From Megachile rotundata (Eukaryota > Arthropoda > Insecta > Hymenoptera > Megachilidae), in NCBI RefSeq assembly GCF_050947335.1, contig NC_134995.1, positions 4,440,501 through 4,504,500 on the forward strand: a DNA stretch of 64,000 nt, read 5' to 3'. A program made the position numbers and the translations under genes. The first letter of the stretch is position 1. Each line of letters begins with the position of its first letter. The notes below the pieces were generated by a model. It was not told where the DNA came from, ran no database searches, and saw only the letters and a list, made by a program, of their open reading frames with translations. Of the stretch, positions 36,691-48,694 are shown in pieces.

Positions 36691-38826
36691 AAAAATTACC
36701 AAAAGTAATGTTTTTAACATGAAATTTGGGATGTTAACCCTTTTGATTAACGCCCGCACTACCGCCCTTCTTTATCCCTTTTACAGCAATAAGGATAATT
36801 AAACATAAGCCACAAGTACCCCTTTGAATTAAATATGATTGATGATAAGAAATATTATGAATGAGATTCCAGTTGAATGTTGCTCCGTTATGTCAACGCT
36901 AATTGAACATACGAGTGATAGTCAACTTGACGGTTTTTAACTCTGAATATGTCTGTTCGTTATAGACTGAAGTAATCTTATGATTGTCTGAACTTGTTCT
37001 CTTTTCGGTTTCTTGTAAACCTATTCACCTCTCTGCTCTGTCCAATCTAATTAACGAACGAGCTTCCGGGAGGTGGTCTAGCATGAATGTCATCAAAAAA
37101 TGTAATAGGCTAATTCTAAACGGCTGTAGACACTTCCCTTGTATGCCCGCCATAAATCCTGCTGCTGTGGTGCACGTGGTAACTGGTATATGGTTCAAGT
37201 CCAATACGTTGGGAACCCATGTCCTTGAAGTATGCTTACCGAGAGGACCCCTTGATAGGTCTCATCTCTGACTTCGTGGAAAGCACCACAGGAGGTTCGT
37301 TGAAGACGCGAGACAGAGATTCAGAGACGGTGCAAGCCAGTTCAGAATTGTGAAAATAAATTAGACGTAAGTCGGATTTCTATATATAATGAACAAAGAC
37401 AACGATTACAGAGGTTACTTTGAGAAAAATAAATGGACTGTAAATGAGTGAACATTATTTGTTGTTCTAACTTATATATTTTGTGACATCGCGGAACAAG
37501 TAATACTCGGAGTATTTGGTCATCAGAGTTAACTTAAGGCGTACAGAAACAGGTTGAATACTGACGTTGGTAGTGCCCTACTTTATTCATAGCATAAAAT
37601 CAGTCGCATTGCTTGAAAACATTGTAAAAGCGTGTAAAAAGCGATTAAGATGTTAGAGTAACTAAGTTTTTATGCGAACCATTTCCATGAATGGCGATTG
37701 CCGAATGACACGCGAAAAAGGAGTTCGTAAAGTTCGTATCATAAAGCGATCCTCCATTTTATAAAGAAACTCGAGTTACGCGCGCGATTTTGAATAAGGC
37801 ATATACCGAGTTCTCTCTTTGACTTTCATTCGCTGCTTGTTAGAGGCAGAAATTTACATTCCTTACCGCTAAAATAATTAGAGGATGTTCATAGAAATAT
37901 TAATCTTCTTTTACTGTTCTTTAAAAGTTTTTGCTCCATTTCCATATAGTATGAAATACAAAATTCAATGGCCTAAGTATTTGCTCTTATTTTCTATGTC
38001 CCTCTTTTACCTTTTATCTAACTTCGTGAACGTATCGTTAGTTTAAAAAGAATTTTGTCACTCTCTGTCTTAGTGACATTTCGGTCATTGTTGTGGTCCT
38101 CTTCGCATTATTCAATTTTATTACTGAATATATTTTATTATCTAAATATTATGTTGTGAAATTATCGCTTACTTGTAATAATACTTACATTATAAATTTA
38201 TTTCTAAATTTAAGACATTGTTTTTATGAAAGGAAGAGTTAAATATTATACAAATTGTGTAATATTTAATTATAATTTAAAATATAATTTTAGATTATAA
38301 TTTAATTCAGTAATGTAATTTAGATATTGGACACTCTTTTTCAAATTTTTCTTTCTGCAGCATTCAATAATCCCTTTCTATAAATTTTTACATGCTGAAT
38401 GCGAATCTAGGAACTGTTCGTTTATTTTAATTTTGTTAAATAACTTTTATAGATTTATTATACCAATTCATTAATTTTATTAATTTTATCGTTGATAATC
38501 AGTTTTTTATAATATTCACTTCTTTTAGGATCGTTTCGTTTGAATTAGGTCAAAATAATAAAAAAGCACCGGAACAAGTAAAAACTGGGACCAAGATAAA
38601 AGTTTTGTTCAACATTAAAGAGCTGTAAAAATGTATTTTCCATTCTGCATATTTTATACACTTAATGCATATCTTGTACATATTGCATGCTTCGAACATA
38701 TTTCATATTGTATATCTGGCTTATTAATCTAATATGCAAGTTCTATTATGTGCCGTTTTTAGTTTACACGCTACATAACACCAAAATATGAGCAAGAAAG
38801 AACTATTAATTAGTGAAAAAAAGGTA
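36691..38826. other. Non-coding stretch with two G+C-richer patches
   Basis: The patch at 36,950-37,330 has an unrecognised 95-codon plus-strand frame and a GGTTCAAGTCC word. The patch at 37,680-37,870 has none. A 19-bp inverted pair (GTGACCAAATACTCTAAGT at 36,161; ACTCGGAGTATTTGGTCAT at 37,504) brackets the fold-back element and the first patch. It may be the border of an older insertion or the remains of LTR ends. The rest is AT-rich. Confidence 0.4.
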
Positions 38827-38877
38827 TGATTCCTTTCTTTATTATGAAAGGAAAGTGTGATTCCTTTCTTTATTATG
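38827..38877. repeat. 31-bp tandem duplication
   Basis: TGATTCCTTTCTTTATTATG occurs at 38,827 and again at 38,858, joined by 'aaaggaaagtg', which can also pair with CCTTTC of either copy. Confidence 0.75.
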
Positions 38878-39039
38878 TACAATTTCTTTTTACTGTCCCG
38901 TCTGTAATATTGAAATGTTTCTTGAATTAATCAACAGCAAAATTATTAAACCAATCAAATGATCGATTGTGATTTCTTATTTTAAATTACAGAATTTTAT
39001 TGAATTTATGTTACGGAATTTATTAAACTTAGATAAGTG

Positions 39040-39111
39040 TACTGATTTTGTTGAGCGACATATTGGCGACATGGGTAAAGTTTGGAAAGATTATTAAAAA
39101 GGGAACAGTAA
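39040..39111 (+). pseudogene. Possible mariner internal fragment
   Basis: VERHIGDMGKVWKDY, then a stop, resembles the mariner linker R-H-L-x-x-(I/M)-GKVWK that follows the second helix-turn-helix. It lies 300 bp upstream of a clearer mariner N-terminal fragment, in the wrong order for a single copy. So it would be a separate piece, or chance. Confidence 0.3.
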
Positions 39112-39369
39112 TTAAATAATTTTTCGTGAAAATGCTCTGGTGACAGCATTATTTCTAGCTGTACCAGGCAAACAGTTGTGTGTTTAGATAATATGTTTTA
39201 AAACTACTTTTATCAAAAAGTATTAAGTTGATTCCTCAATTCCAGATTTCATTTAATGCTGAACAATTTTTAAATAACAGCTATGGATTACGCGTCATTC
39301 GAATTTTAATATAAAGATTTTTATGAAAGCATTATGAAGTGCCTAGGTAACAGAAGTGAGCGTTTCCGA

Positions 39370-39645
39370 TATATGTTACTTTATGAATTTAATCGCGGTT
39401 TTAAAGCCGCTGAGGCTGCCCGCAACACGTGTGCCGTTTACGGAAGAGGTGTGTTGCCGACAGAGCAGCATAAAAATGGTTTTCACAATTCTAAGAGAAC
39501 AAGTTTGCCATAAATTACATTCTAGTGAGTTACATTCTACTGTGCTATGTAAATTCAATGAGCACGGTTTGGAAACTCTTATTTCATCGATGATACCAAT
39601 TCGTGAGTTAAATAAAAAATACGTTAAATTTTGTTTCACGAAAAT
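39370..39645 (+). pseudogene. Mariner transposase N-terminal (HTH) fragment
   Basis: From the ATG at 39,374 the plus strand reads LLYEFNRGFKAAEAARNTCA then VYGRGV. This is the first helix-turn-helix of mariner transposases (F-x-RGF-x-A-x-EAARN-x-CAVYGEG). After a one-base shift the expected D-R-A-A-stop-KWFSQF follows (about 39,455-39,495), which matches the conserved T-A-x-KWFSRFK. A later segment FNEHGLETLI...IREL in the first frame fits the F-D-x-x-R-L-x-x-LI...REL region. The catalytic domain is absent. Stops and frameshifts show a dead 5' fragment. The 97-codon open frame across it is partly out of the ancestral frame. Confidence 0.8.
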
Positions 39646-39776
39646 ATGAAATTGCTAAAATAGCTCGAAAATTTATTTGTAAGGAATAACCGGTAATTAT
39701 ATAGATTTTTAAAATAAAGTTTAGAAAATAATTCGTGAATATGAATAAATCTTTTTTTATGACTTTTTAACTATGT

Positions 39777-39939
39777 AATAAATGAACATTATTAACGAAA
39801 ATTTCTAGTGAGTGAACAATATGTCGGATGATTATGGAAGTAGTATAAGTCAAAATTTTCAACAATTTAATTAAATAAACATTATTAACCAAAATTTCTG
39901 TTGAGTGCACAATATGTTGGATGATCGTGGAAGTAAATG
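39777..39939. repeat. 96-bp-spaced tandem duplication
   Basis: Units starting at 39,777 and 39,873 share 'aacattattaac', 'aaaatttct', 'tgagtg.acaatatgt' and 'ggatgat..tggaagta', with a few substitutions. Confidence 0.75.
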
Positions 39940-39989
39940 GAAGAATATATAAGTCCAAATTAAATTATGCTATAGATTGTTCGAGCGCG

Positions 39990-40190
39990 ATCTAATTTTT
40001 GACGGGGACTAAGGGTTCCCGTGACGAAAAGCAGCTTCTGTTGGGACTCTTAGTTTCGCCTTGGGTCCAACTTTCACCCACCCTGGCTTCCCCTTCCACA
40101 GGGAAGCGCACTAAGAGCGCACTGGAAGGGAAGGTCGAAAAGAAAAGAATATTTTTCAGTTCGTCAGTTCAGCAAAAATAGTCAACCAGA
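39990..40190. other. G+C-rich island with hairpin, unassigned
   Basis: This 200-bp stretch is sharply richer in G+C than anything nearby. It starts with a small hairpin (CGGGGACTAAGGGTTCCCG). Later, GCGCACTAAGAGCGCACT is a local direct repeat. A 60-codon plus-strand frame spans it without a motif. The abrupt composition change suggests an insertion, for example part of an LTR or untranslated leader of a retroelement. No PBS, polypurine tract or second LTR was found. Confidence 0.35.
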
Positions 40191-40843
40191 TTAGTTGGTT
40201 CAAATTAGTTACTTCAAACAACACAGAGAGATTATAATAAAAACTCCACGCACACACAACTACATCATCTATACACAACACCACATACTAAGGCAAATAA
40301 ATAATTTTCCAAGAATCAGCTTGGATTTCAGTTTTTCCCAATTCATCTATTGGGTGGTCCTTCAAGCATTAGATGGCACTACTGTACAATACTTTAGGAG
40401 CATCAAAATTCCCTGCCAATAGACTTTGGTAGCAATTTGACGACAAGAAGTTGTCATCAACGTCGATCATTGAATCGATAAAAAACAGTATATTGGTATA
40501 GTTTTTGATAATTTATACACGTAGAATCACGTTAAGAGCACCATAACTCATCGTTAACCACAATACTTGTCACTGACGTCAGTCACCCTGAAATAAAAAA
40601 TAATCGTGTTTGGTATCGTTTCCGATAGTTTCAATCGTTTGAAATAACTTTAAAATATCTACATTTTATTTTTGTTCCACCTATACACAGTAGACACTTT
40701 AAATTTGAAATGTACATTCGAATTTGTGTGAGGCACCTGGGGCGTAGACTCACTAATGTCAAGCTGTGTTAAACAGTTATAAGAACTCTTGAGGTTTTCA
40801 TATTCTGAAGAACGGCACGTTAGCAGGTTCTGTATGCAACGAT

Positions 40844-40898
40844 CGACGAGAAAATATTCTTAACGTTTCGCCAGCATTGCAACTAGCTTCATCAAGGG
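40844..40898 (-). other. Degenerate hammerhead-ribozyme-like motif
   Basis: On the minus strand TTGATGA (40,895-40,889) is followed by one extra A and then stem II GCTAG/CTGGC (40,887-40,883 with 40,874-40,870, one G-U pair, 8-base loop). Next come GAAA (40,869-40,866) and ACG, which pairs with CGT before C (40,866-40,864 with 40,848-40,846). The predicted cleavage position would be after C at 40,845. Hammerheads need CTGATGA, so the first base (C3 to U) and the extra A depart from consensus, and no good stem I is visible. Penelope-like retroelements and insect satellites are known carriers of hammerheads; this could be a decayed one. Confidence 0.3.
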
Positions 40899-42227
40899 TC
40901 TGAGAACGTACTGACTCTTAATGAGTTTGCTTTTGCATTGCAGTATGACCCACGTCCTTTGTTTAGTGAGTTCAGGTTACACTTAGCTGGTTTTATTGTT
41001 CATACATAATAACAATTAAGAGTGCGAGTGAAAAAGTTAGCTTTTTTAAGATTTATATTGCCACTTTGAAAACGTAAATATTTAATGTACAGTTTTTGCG
41101 ATAATATGGATGAGTGTTTTCACCGCTCAGTAAAAATTTAAAAAAAATAGAGGATCAAAAAGTTGTACTATATTTTACTAGCACTACGTATTGAAATTCA
41201 CTGTATGCGACATAATTTGTTACATAGTAGATATAATTTACAAATCATGAATAACTATTTTCAGATAACTTCTTTTTACAACTATCAATTTGATATTAAT
41301 TCAATCAAAATTATACCAAGAATTGTAATAACGGAACCAATTTTTACTTTTCTTAAGAGGCAAGTATAAAGGTGAATATTAATATTACTTTCATTAAGAT
41401 TCTCAAAGTAATACCATTTGTTCTTTAAGATTTGTATTGTAAACTGATATTGCACTCTTCATACCTGTTACTTATAGTTTTATTTATGTATCAAACTATT
41501 TAAGTGTGGAGAATATTGGTAAAGTACAATAGAGAATTTAATTAATTAAAGTACTTAATATTTAAAAAATAATTTAATAAAAGAGTAATGTACATACGCG
41601 TGTTTTCCATGATCAAAAATATGCGAATTTTTCTTTACTGTATATATACAGGATACATACAAATGTGTTAATAATCTGTACGAGAAAAGAGCATAGCTAA
41701 CGGTCATTTATCCAGCAGATATTTATCCAGCGGTAAATTCTATCTGTCTTCTATATCATTTAACCATTCGGTTAACCATAAATGGTTGTCATGCTTATAA
41801 ATATGTTAAGACTCAAATATTAAACTTCGAATATCTTATCAAATAGACTATATTAATATTAACTGCATTACATTCTTCTGATAATAAATTTTAAGAGGAT
41901 AAAATAGTAATAAATCAAAAAGATCCAAAAGACAAAAACTGTAAACAAAAGCAATATTATAACAAGGAAACATAAAATATCTTGTCTGCTGGTTGTTTTT
42001 AATTATTACAGAAAATATTTCAAAGAAGACATGAATAAAATATATGTATATATTGAAACTATAATCAGATGCAGATTAAAATATTAATACAAATTCTTTA
42101 AAATTGTTTAAAAAATCAAAATCGATAACTGTTTGGAATTCCTGATTCTATCCTAATTTTTGGGCAAATACTTCAATATAATTTTTATACCGAGCGCCTC
42201 TTGATAAAAGACCAAACATTGGAACTG
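40899..42227. other. AT-rich spacer
   Basis: No gene is recognised. The 68-codon frame at 41.16-41.37 kb has no motif. The last about 100 bp may be decayed upstream coding DNA of the transposase fragment at 42,228. Confidence 0.5.
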
Positions 42228-42440
42228 TGGTTTATGCAGGGTGGCGCTTCAGCTCATTTTGCACTCAGCACTCGACAACATTTAAATAGGATCTTCGGTG
42301 AAAGATGGATTGGACGGAGTGAACCAGTCTGATGGCCCCTTCGATCTCCTGATTTAAATCTCTCGGGTTCCTTTTTTATAGGAACTCCTTAAAGAGCATG
42401 GTACACCTCTTCAACGAAAAATGACATAGAAGAATTATAT
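42228..42440 (+). pseudogene. DUF4817-type mariner transposase fragment, catalytic Asp lost
   Basis: The plus strand reads WFMQGGASAHFALSTRQHLN, RIFGERWIGRSEPV, stop, WPLRSPDLNLSGSFFIG, TP, stop, RAWYTSSTKNDIEELY. In DDD-type transposases of the Tc1/mariner superfamily, WFMQDGAPAH carries the second catalytic Asp and RSPDLNPLDFFLWG carries the third. Here the second is Gly (GGT for GAT), while the PDL Asp is kept. The spacing between the two positions is typical for the superfamily. Two in-frame stops and the missing N-terminal half mark it as a pseudogene. It belongs to the same broad family as the fragment at 24.4 kb but is a different copy, since that one is damaged at other positions. Confidence 0.85.
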
Positions 42441-43129
42441 CAATGAACTCCGAATGGACGTTAAATAACGAGCATAATGGCGGATATTTTTATTGAAATG
42501 TTATGATATAATATGCTTTATACGCTGCATATTACTTTTTAATAATAATACATAATTAATTAATAATAATAATAGTAATATTGCAAAATTTATTTACAAT
42601 TAGTATCTCAAATTTCGTTTAAAATTAAAAAATTGAATTTTAATTTTGAATTGAATACTACTATAATATACTGTAAATTATAAACAGATTTTCTGTTTTA
42701 TCTTTAACAGATAAATTCTAATTATCTGTTTGAAGGTTTTACAATAAAGGATTGCAGTTAATTTTTAATTGCACGAGATTCCACTGAAAATAAATTTCAG
42801 TCTTTAATTAAATGAGAATGGATTAAAAATTACTATTCTTAGCTGGAACAGTTTCAATGAACGATTGAAAGTGGATCGTTGATCGAAAAAAATTCACAAT
42901 TGAAATTAACTTTTAATTCTTGATTTGAAAAGTTTGAGCTAGAAAATAAACTTTAAATTTTAATTCGAACATCATTTATTCAGCAATGAACAATTTAATT
43001 CTAAGTTAACAGATTACTCACAAGTGAAGCTTGTTTATCGATAAAATAAACTAATGAAAGTCCTTATATTTTTATAAAGAAATCTTTTGAGAATAATTTG
43101 ACCATACTGTAAGCCTAACTTTTTCATCG
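42441..43129. other. AT-rich spacer
   Basis: TAATAATAATAG-type simple repeat at about 42,540-42,585. Nothing else is recognised. Confidence 0.5.
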
Positions 43130-43440
43130 ATTTCGATCTCATGTAAACTCTTTCATCTATCTCTCTCCTGCTTTCCAGATCTATCGTACTATCACCTTTC
43201 TTTCGTTCCCTCGATTCCTTTTCCCTTCATAGCCTCTAGGATTTCTTTCATCGAAGATTAAAGATTCCTGACCCGAATCCCACGGCAAAGGATTATACGA
43301 AAGATATTACCGTCATCGTCCATTTTTTTCTTTTCTTGTCACCTTCTTTTTTCTACATCCACTCTTTCCCCTCCATTTTCCTTCCATCGATGACTTTGAT
43401 GCTTTAGCCTTTAGTTCCTGTGTGGATTCTTTACCGGATT
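43130..43440. other. Pyrimidine-rich, G+C-richer patch
   Basis: The plus strand is dominated by C and T (TCTCTCTCCTGCTTTCC, TTTCCCCTCCATTTTCC) over about 300 bp. It could hold polypyrimidine/splice-type signals or a conserved element. No exon could be defined. Confidence 0.35.
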
Positions 43441-43626
43441 TCACGCATAAATACACGACTAAATGATGTAAAATTGCGTTTTCGTGCATGAACCATTTCT
43501 GATTTGCTCTTAAACGTTCAATATATTTAATATTATAGAAATAGCGTTAGTACAGTGGATAACAAATGTAAGGAAATAGAGTTTGCAATAAACGTTTATT
43601 CGAAGCAAATATTTGACTTTAAAATA

Positions 43627-43706
43627 AATTACATATTAAAATTACAAATTACAAATTACATATTAAATTACAAATTGCATATTAAATTACATATTGAAAT
43701 TACAAA
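43627..43706. repeat. ACATATTAAATTACAAATT tandem repeat
   Basis: Alternating 'acatattaaatt' and 'acaaattgc' / 'acaaatt' words recur about five times with a variable period near 9 or 18 bp. Confidence 0.7.
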
Positions 43707-45763
43707 TTTTGATAAAAGACGATGAGAAAATCTTTTAATTAGTAATCTACTTGTCAGAAAAATAAGAATTCGTAACGCACAATAAATGCTCCAAAAATAA
43801 GTAAACAGATCTACATGTTACGAAATTAAATAAACATAACATGTTCCACAAATAGGTAAACATAATATTATATTACTCGACAACTTTTGACCTCTTGGAA
43901 TCTTTAATAAACGACTCTCAGTTCTTTTGATGCTGAATATAAATTCATAAATCGATTTTTAATGGGTATAAAGAAAATCAAATTTGTAGAGAAATTGTAA
44001 ATTGATAATTTTTCAAATTCATGAATTAATGATTGTATATATTAAAATCACTTAAGTACTAAGAATTATTTTAACATTGTAATCATTTTAATATGTTTAA
44101 ATAACTGATGTAAAAATTGATGTTTGCTAATATTTTTCAATTTCGAAAATTAAGAGTCTAAGAATTTACCATACAAAATCCAAATAAATTGAAAGAAAAG
44201 AGAAAATGTATTTATGTACTTTCTTTTGAAACATGTATTTGACAATTATCATATGTTTTTACTTTCTCTACAAATTATTACTTAATAACAATTCTATTAG
44301 CATAGGTATGTAGCTTTTTAATATAATTAAATATTAAATATTAAAATTATTATATTATTATATAAAATATTCAGTATTTAATGAATGATATAAGCTTCAG
44401 GTGTTTACATATTTTTAATAGAGACTGTGGAAGTTAGAAATAAATTTAAAAAAATAAAAGAAGATAGATAAATCAGTGAGTATAATCCTTCTCTTCCTTG
44501 GCAAAGATGAACATGCAAAGTACCTTAGTTAATTCTGCAATTTGAAGTAAGAAGTCTGAAATCCGTCATTTTTACGAGTTTACTTGCTGTAGTATTAAAC
44601 AAAGTACTTTTTTTATTAAGTATTAACGCGTTCTCGGTTACACATTTCGTACAGACATTTACACCAGCGGTTTTAGGGTAACGAGTTTCATCATACTTTA
44701 CAAACTTCTTTCGTTTCTTCATGAGAACGTTATTTTTTACTATAATAGATTATACGAGGAAATATAAAAAAATAAGTACAGTACAACCATAAAAACAACG
44801 TTATTTTATTTTATGAACTAAACGTCTCTTACTAATCATCGTTCATGATATTCTGACGATACAACACGAAAGAAATTCCTCTAAATGAAACAAAAATAAC
44901 AAATTCTTTTTTTCAACTTCTTTTTTTTTTATGTTCACTTCTTTGTGTGATTTCTGAGCTTTATAGAACTTTTAAATATTTTTTAAGATGACGCTATCTA
45001 CTTGCTAGTAGCATGTATCATACATCACATTTACATGCATCACATTTCTTCTTTCAGTTGTTGTAACATACAATTGTTGAGCAAACGGAGTAATCGTGTG
45101 TGAGCTAATTACTGTATTTTAAGCGTAATTGAACATTGTTAATTAACAAATACTTTGCAGTTTATTCATTGATCCATAGTTCTATCTTATACAAATTACA
45201 TACATCAGCAAACCTTGATTATCGAACGGTATAAACTTAATTACAGTCGGTTAAAAGGACTTCTTATTTAAATAATTCATTTATTTGTATACTTATTTCT
45301 ATCACGACTTGTAACTAACTTGTAAAAATCAGTTACTAAGATAATTTATTTAAATAATATTTTTAATCGTTGTATATGTGAATGTAAACGTGAATTTAAA
45401 CGTAACATAAACCGATAAATAAAAATTTACAAAATAAGAACAGCCTGTATTTTCAATAATCTTTTAATGTGATATCAAGTACATTGTTCTGAGTATTATA
45501 AAAATTATTTTATGAAAGTATTATGAAAGCATGGAGATTGTGATAGATTAGGTTTGAATTAGATCCATAAATTTTTATTATATCAATGTAAATTACAGTG
45601 TTACTTACATATTTATATAAATAATAAAATATATTTAATGTGTTATTAAAATGGTGTTATGAAGATTTTATTGCAAACTTAACATGTCTTCTATTTTCGA
45701 AAGACGTTTACATTTTTATATTTATTTATCACTTATTTTATTGAACACAATTTTATAATACAA
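43707..45763. other. AT-rich non-coding stretch
   Basis: No gene is recognised. The 65-codon minus-strand frame near 44.5-44.7 kb (lysine-rich, with a C-x2-C) lies in slightly G+C-richer DNA, but one pair of cysteines is not enough to call a gene. Confidence 0.5.
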
Positions 45764-45960
45764 TTACAATTACAAACACAATTTACAATTTTAACATTTT
45801 ATAAATTACAAACAAGTGTCTTATATATATGAAAGTTTATTCATTAAAAAGTAGTTACATTATTACAATTACAAACACAATTTATAATTTTATCATTTTA
45901 TAAATGACAAACAAGTGTCTTATATATATGAAAGTTTATTAATTAAAAAGTTGTTACACA
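45764..45960. repeat. Recent 99-bp tandem duplication
   Basis: Two adjacent 99-bp units (45764-45862, 45863-45960) differ at only a handful of positions. Examples are 'tttacaattttaacatttt' against 'tttataattttatcatttt', and 'ttcatt' against 'ttaatt'. The high similarity points to a recent duplication. Confidence 0.9.
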
Positions 45961-48077
45961 TAAAAATTGTTTATTATGTTTACTGAAAATAAAATTACTG
46001 ACTGAAAGAATTTTAGGGTGCCACTCTAATATTGTCAAAGTCAGCACTCTAAAAAGCGCTGAGTAATGCGTCTCACACTATACCCTTGTCTCGAAAAAAA
46101 TCGAATGTAACCCAAACACATTCCTGACTAAATTAAAATTAAATTTCGATTAAGTACACTTAATTAAATGAAAATGGTGGTAGGAAAATTATGCAAAGTT
46201 TTTTTAATAACTAAAATCACAAAATTGTTTAGGGTGACGTAAAATATTAAAAGGAGTGATTCCCTTGTTATAAATATTTGTTCATATTTTCAAACACTTA
46301 GGAAAATGCATTTTTTAGGAACATTTCCTCAGTTAATATAATTTTAAAATAGCCTATCTATAGGCTCCGTTATTTATGCAAATATCTGACTTTATGGGAG
46401 ATGTATTAATCAGTGTTCATGAAAATAATATGAAACAACGTGCTAAAATTCGTTTTATTATAGTATTTTATTTAATTTATGTATTTACAGGGTAAGCCTC
46501 TGTACACACAAAAATATATTATAAGACAACAAGATTTAATATATTTTCCAGTCTTACAATCATTTAGAACAAATAAAACAAAAATAAAAATTTAAAAAAG
46601 AGAAATGATGGAGCGAAGAAAGACAAAATAACAAAACTGTATAAAACATACATTTGCATCAAACATAAAAACAGTATCGATTTTCCTTATTCATTTTAAC
46701 ACATTATCATTATTTCAGTTTATATTTATGTTTGATATATTAATTTACAATTCCATTTTGTTTAATTTGTATTTTGTAAAGGTGGATATATAACGTTGAT
46801 TTAAAAAAAAAAGATCTGAACGCATATTTGAAAATTATTTATTTTTTATCACAAAATTATTACGCTACAATAAATTTTATATTACATAAAAATTAATTCA
46901 TATTTTTGTATTTATATTATTTCGTATTATATTTATTTTGTTATTTTATTATAAAAATACTGCTATCGAAATTCAGGACAATTATATTGAAATTCAAATT
47001 AATTCTGTAGCAAATGAAATTTTAGTATTTTACATTAATTCGTTAAAAACAGTTGGTTTGTTATTCCATTCTGAAGATTAATATTCACACAAAAAGAATT
47101 TTAGCGCCATCTGAGGTCATATCTGGCTTGTTAGATCGGAATGACAGACATTTTTCTATCACTCCCTTGAGAGTGACTAACGAATACTTCCGACATTATA
47201 AACTACACAGTAATGGTTTCACTGCTTTTTTTCTTATAACGATTTTGTACAAAGTAAATTATCCGTATTTGTACAATGATGCAAGTTACTGTAAATTGAT
47301 ACAATAATTAATTCTGGGACTATTTAAATTATGATAACACGACTAATTATGACTATTTAATTATGATACGAGATCAATATACAATGTAATAAACTACAAT
47401 TACAATATAAGAATACTTTTAATAAGGACATTTTCCTTCCTTGTTAAGTTTCGGTTCCTTATTAATAATTTCTTACCAAAAGAATTAATTTCTTCAAGAA
47501 AGAATAAATTTATTAAAAAAAAATAAACATATTTTAACAAAAGTAAGCCTCTCCTTTTTACATATAACATTTTAACATTCTAAGAACGAATCCAGCAGCA
47601 GAATTTGTATACCGCATTACATTTCTCAGGAGACTTAACCTCAACGTACAAAAAATGGTCACACTCCAGATTACATTAATTTAAACAGTACTAAAAAATT
47701 TCTTTGCCTATTTCTATTCACAACGTTGATTAGTATTATCACTTCTTTTTAAAATTCATTTTTTATTCGTTCCAATCCAAACATTTTTCTGAGAAATGTG
47801 GTATTTTAATCGTATGTAAATTGAAATGCTTATGCAGTTTTAAAATAAGTATTCTGACAGAAAAAGGTAAAATTAGAATTATTTTCACGAAAATTTATGT
47901 ATGAAAATTCTTTGACTGGCAAATTTTTTGAAATTCAAATGACGATAGAATTGAAAAAAATAACTTTCAAGAAAATTTAAGCGTCATTTTCGTGAAAATA
48001 ACTGAATCAACGAATTCACTAAAATTCGAAATAGTTGTCCCAAATTTGTAAAGTTTTATATTTTCATAAAAATAAAT
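45961..48077. other. AT-rich non-coding stretch
   Basis: No gene is recognised. A TACAGGGTAAGCCTCTGTAC word at 46,486-46,505 is an imperfect palindrome. A perfect 16-bp inverted repeat TTATTTTCACGAAAAT / ATTTTCGTGAAAATAA lies at 47,879-47,894 and 47,986-48,001. Confidence 0.5.
47879..48001. repeat. Inverted repeat, 16-bp perfect arms
   Basis: TTATTTTCACGAAAAT and ATTTTCGTGAAAATAA bracket 91 bp. Each arm also has a short internal palindrome (ATTTTCRYGAAAAT). It directly precedes the inverted-repeat element at 48,078. Confidence 0.65.
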
Positions 48078-48580
48078 AAGGTGAAGTGGGATAAGTGCAG
48101 ACTGGTTTTTGTAAAGTTTATATTTAAACGTAAGTATTTTCAGTCTGATATGTAAATACTTAACGCTGTCGATATCGATTGCTTTGCACAATTACTACTA
48201 TTTAATTAATATTAACTAGGACCTTAATTTTCCTTGTACATTTTGATTTTGATAGGAAATTTTTTAAAATGTCAACTACTCTGCACTTTCCCTGAAAGTG
48301 GGGTAAGAGCGTAACTTGAAGTTAAATACTTTGAAACTTTATTTCATGTGCAATGGGACAAGAGCAGAATTATTAACAAATCTGCTGTAAAATGCTTTTT
48401 ATTGCATTATGCAACTACTCTATACTGCAAACAAGTACTCTTAGCTGAAATATCAAAGGGGATATAGTGAAACAAAACAAGGAAACAAACATACTAAATG
48501 GAGAAATTTTGTTTATATTGTAATAAAAATAGCCTGTATGCACACTTGCCCCGTTTATGAACTTACCCAACTTCACCTTG
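48078..48580. mobile_element. Short inverted-repeat element AAGGTGAAGT
   Basis: The left end AAGGTGAAGTGGGATAAG and the right end (reverse complement AAGGTGAAGTTGGGTAAG) are 18-bp inverted repeats with three mismatches, about 0.5 kb apart. TA occurs close to both ends. Internal GTGGGGTAAGAGCG, GGGACAAGAGCAGAA and CACTTGCCCCGTTT are further copies of the terminal G(G)GGTAAG-type motif. No coding capacity. The likely class is a non-autonomous DNA transposon with TA targets. Exact boundaries are uncertain by one or two bases. Confidence 0.6.
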
Positions 48581-48694
48581 TATAGATTGTTCGAGATAGT
48601 TCATAAACCGTTCTGTATTTGCATTCACCGTAATAAACTAACCATTTTGAATTTTAAAGATTTCACAATTTCTAACTTTGACAGTGTTTAAAGT

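Noticed and set aside
37150..37215. tRNA-like B box GGTTCAAGTCC with an A-box-like TGGTGCACGTGG upstream
   Set aside because: The distance between the boxes is too short for a tRNA and no acceptor stem or cloverleaf could be built. A tRNA-derived SINE remnant is possible but unsupported.
36161..37523. Possible LTR/primer-binding-site junctions (GTATTTGGTCAYCA words in opposite orientation)
   Set aside because: No paired LTRs, polypurine tract or gag/pol coding was found. Recorded only as a 19-bp inverted pair.
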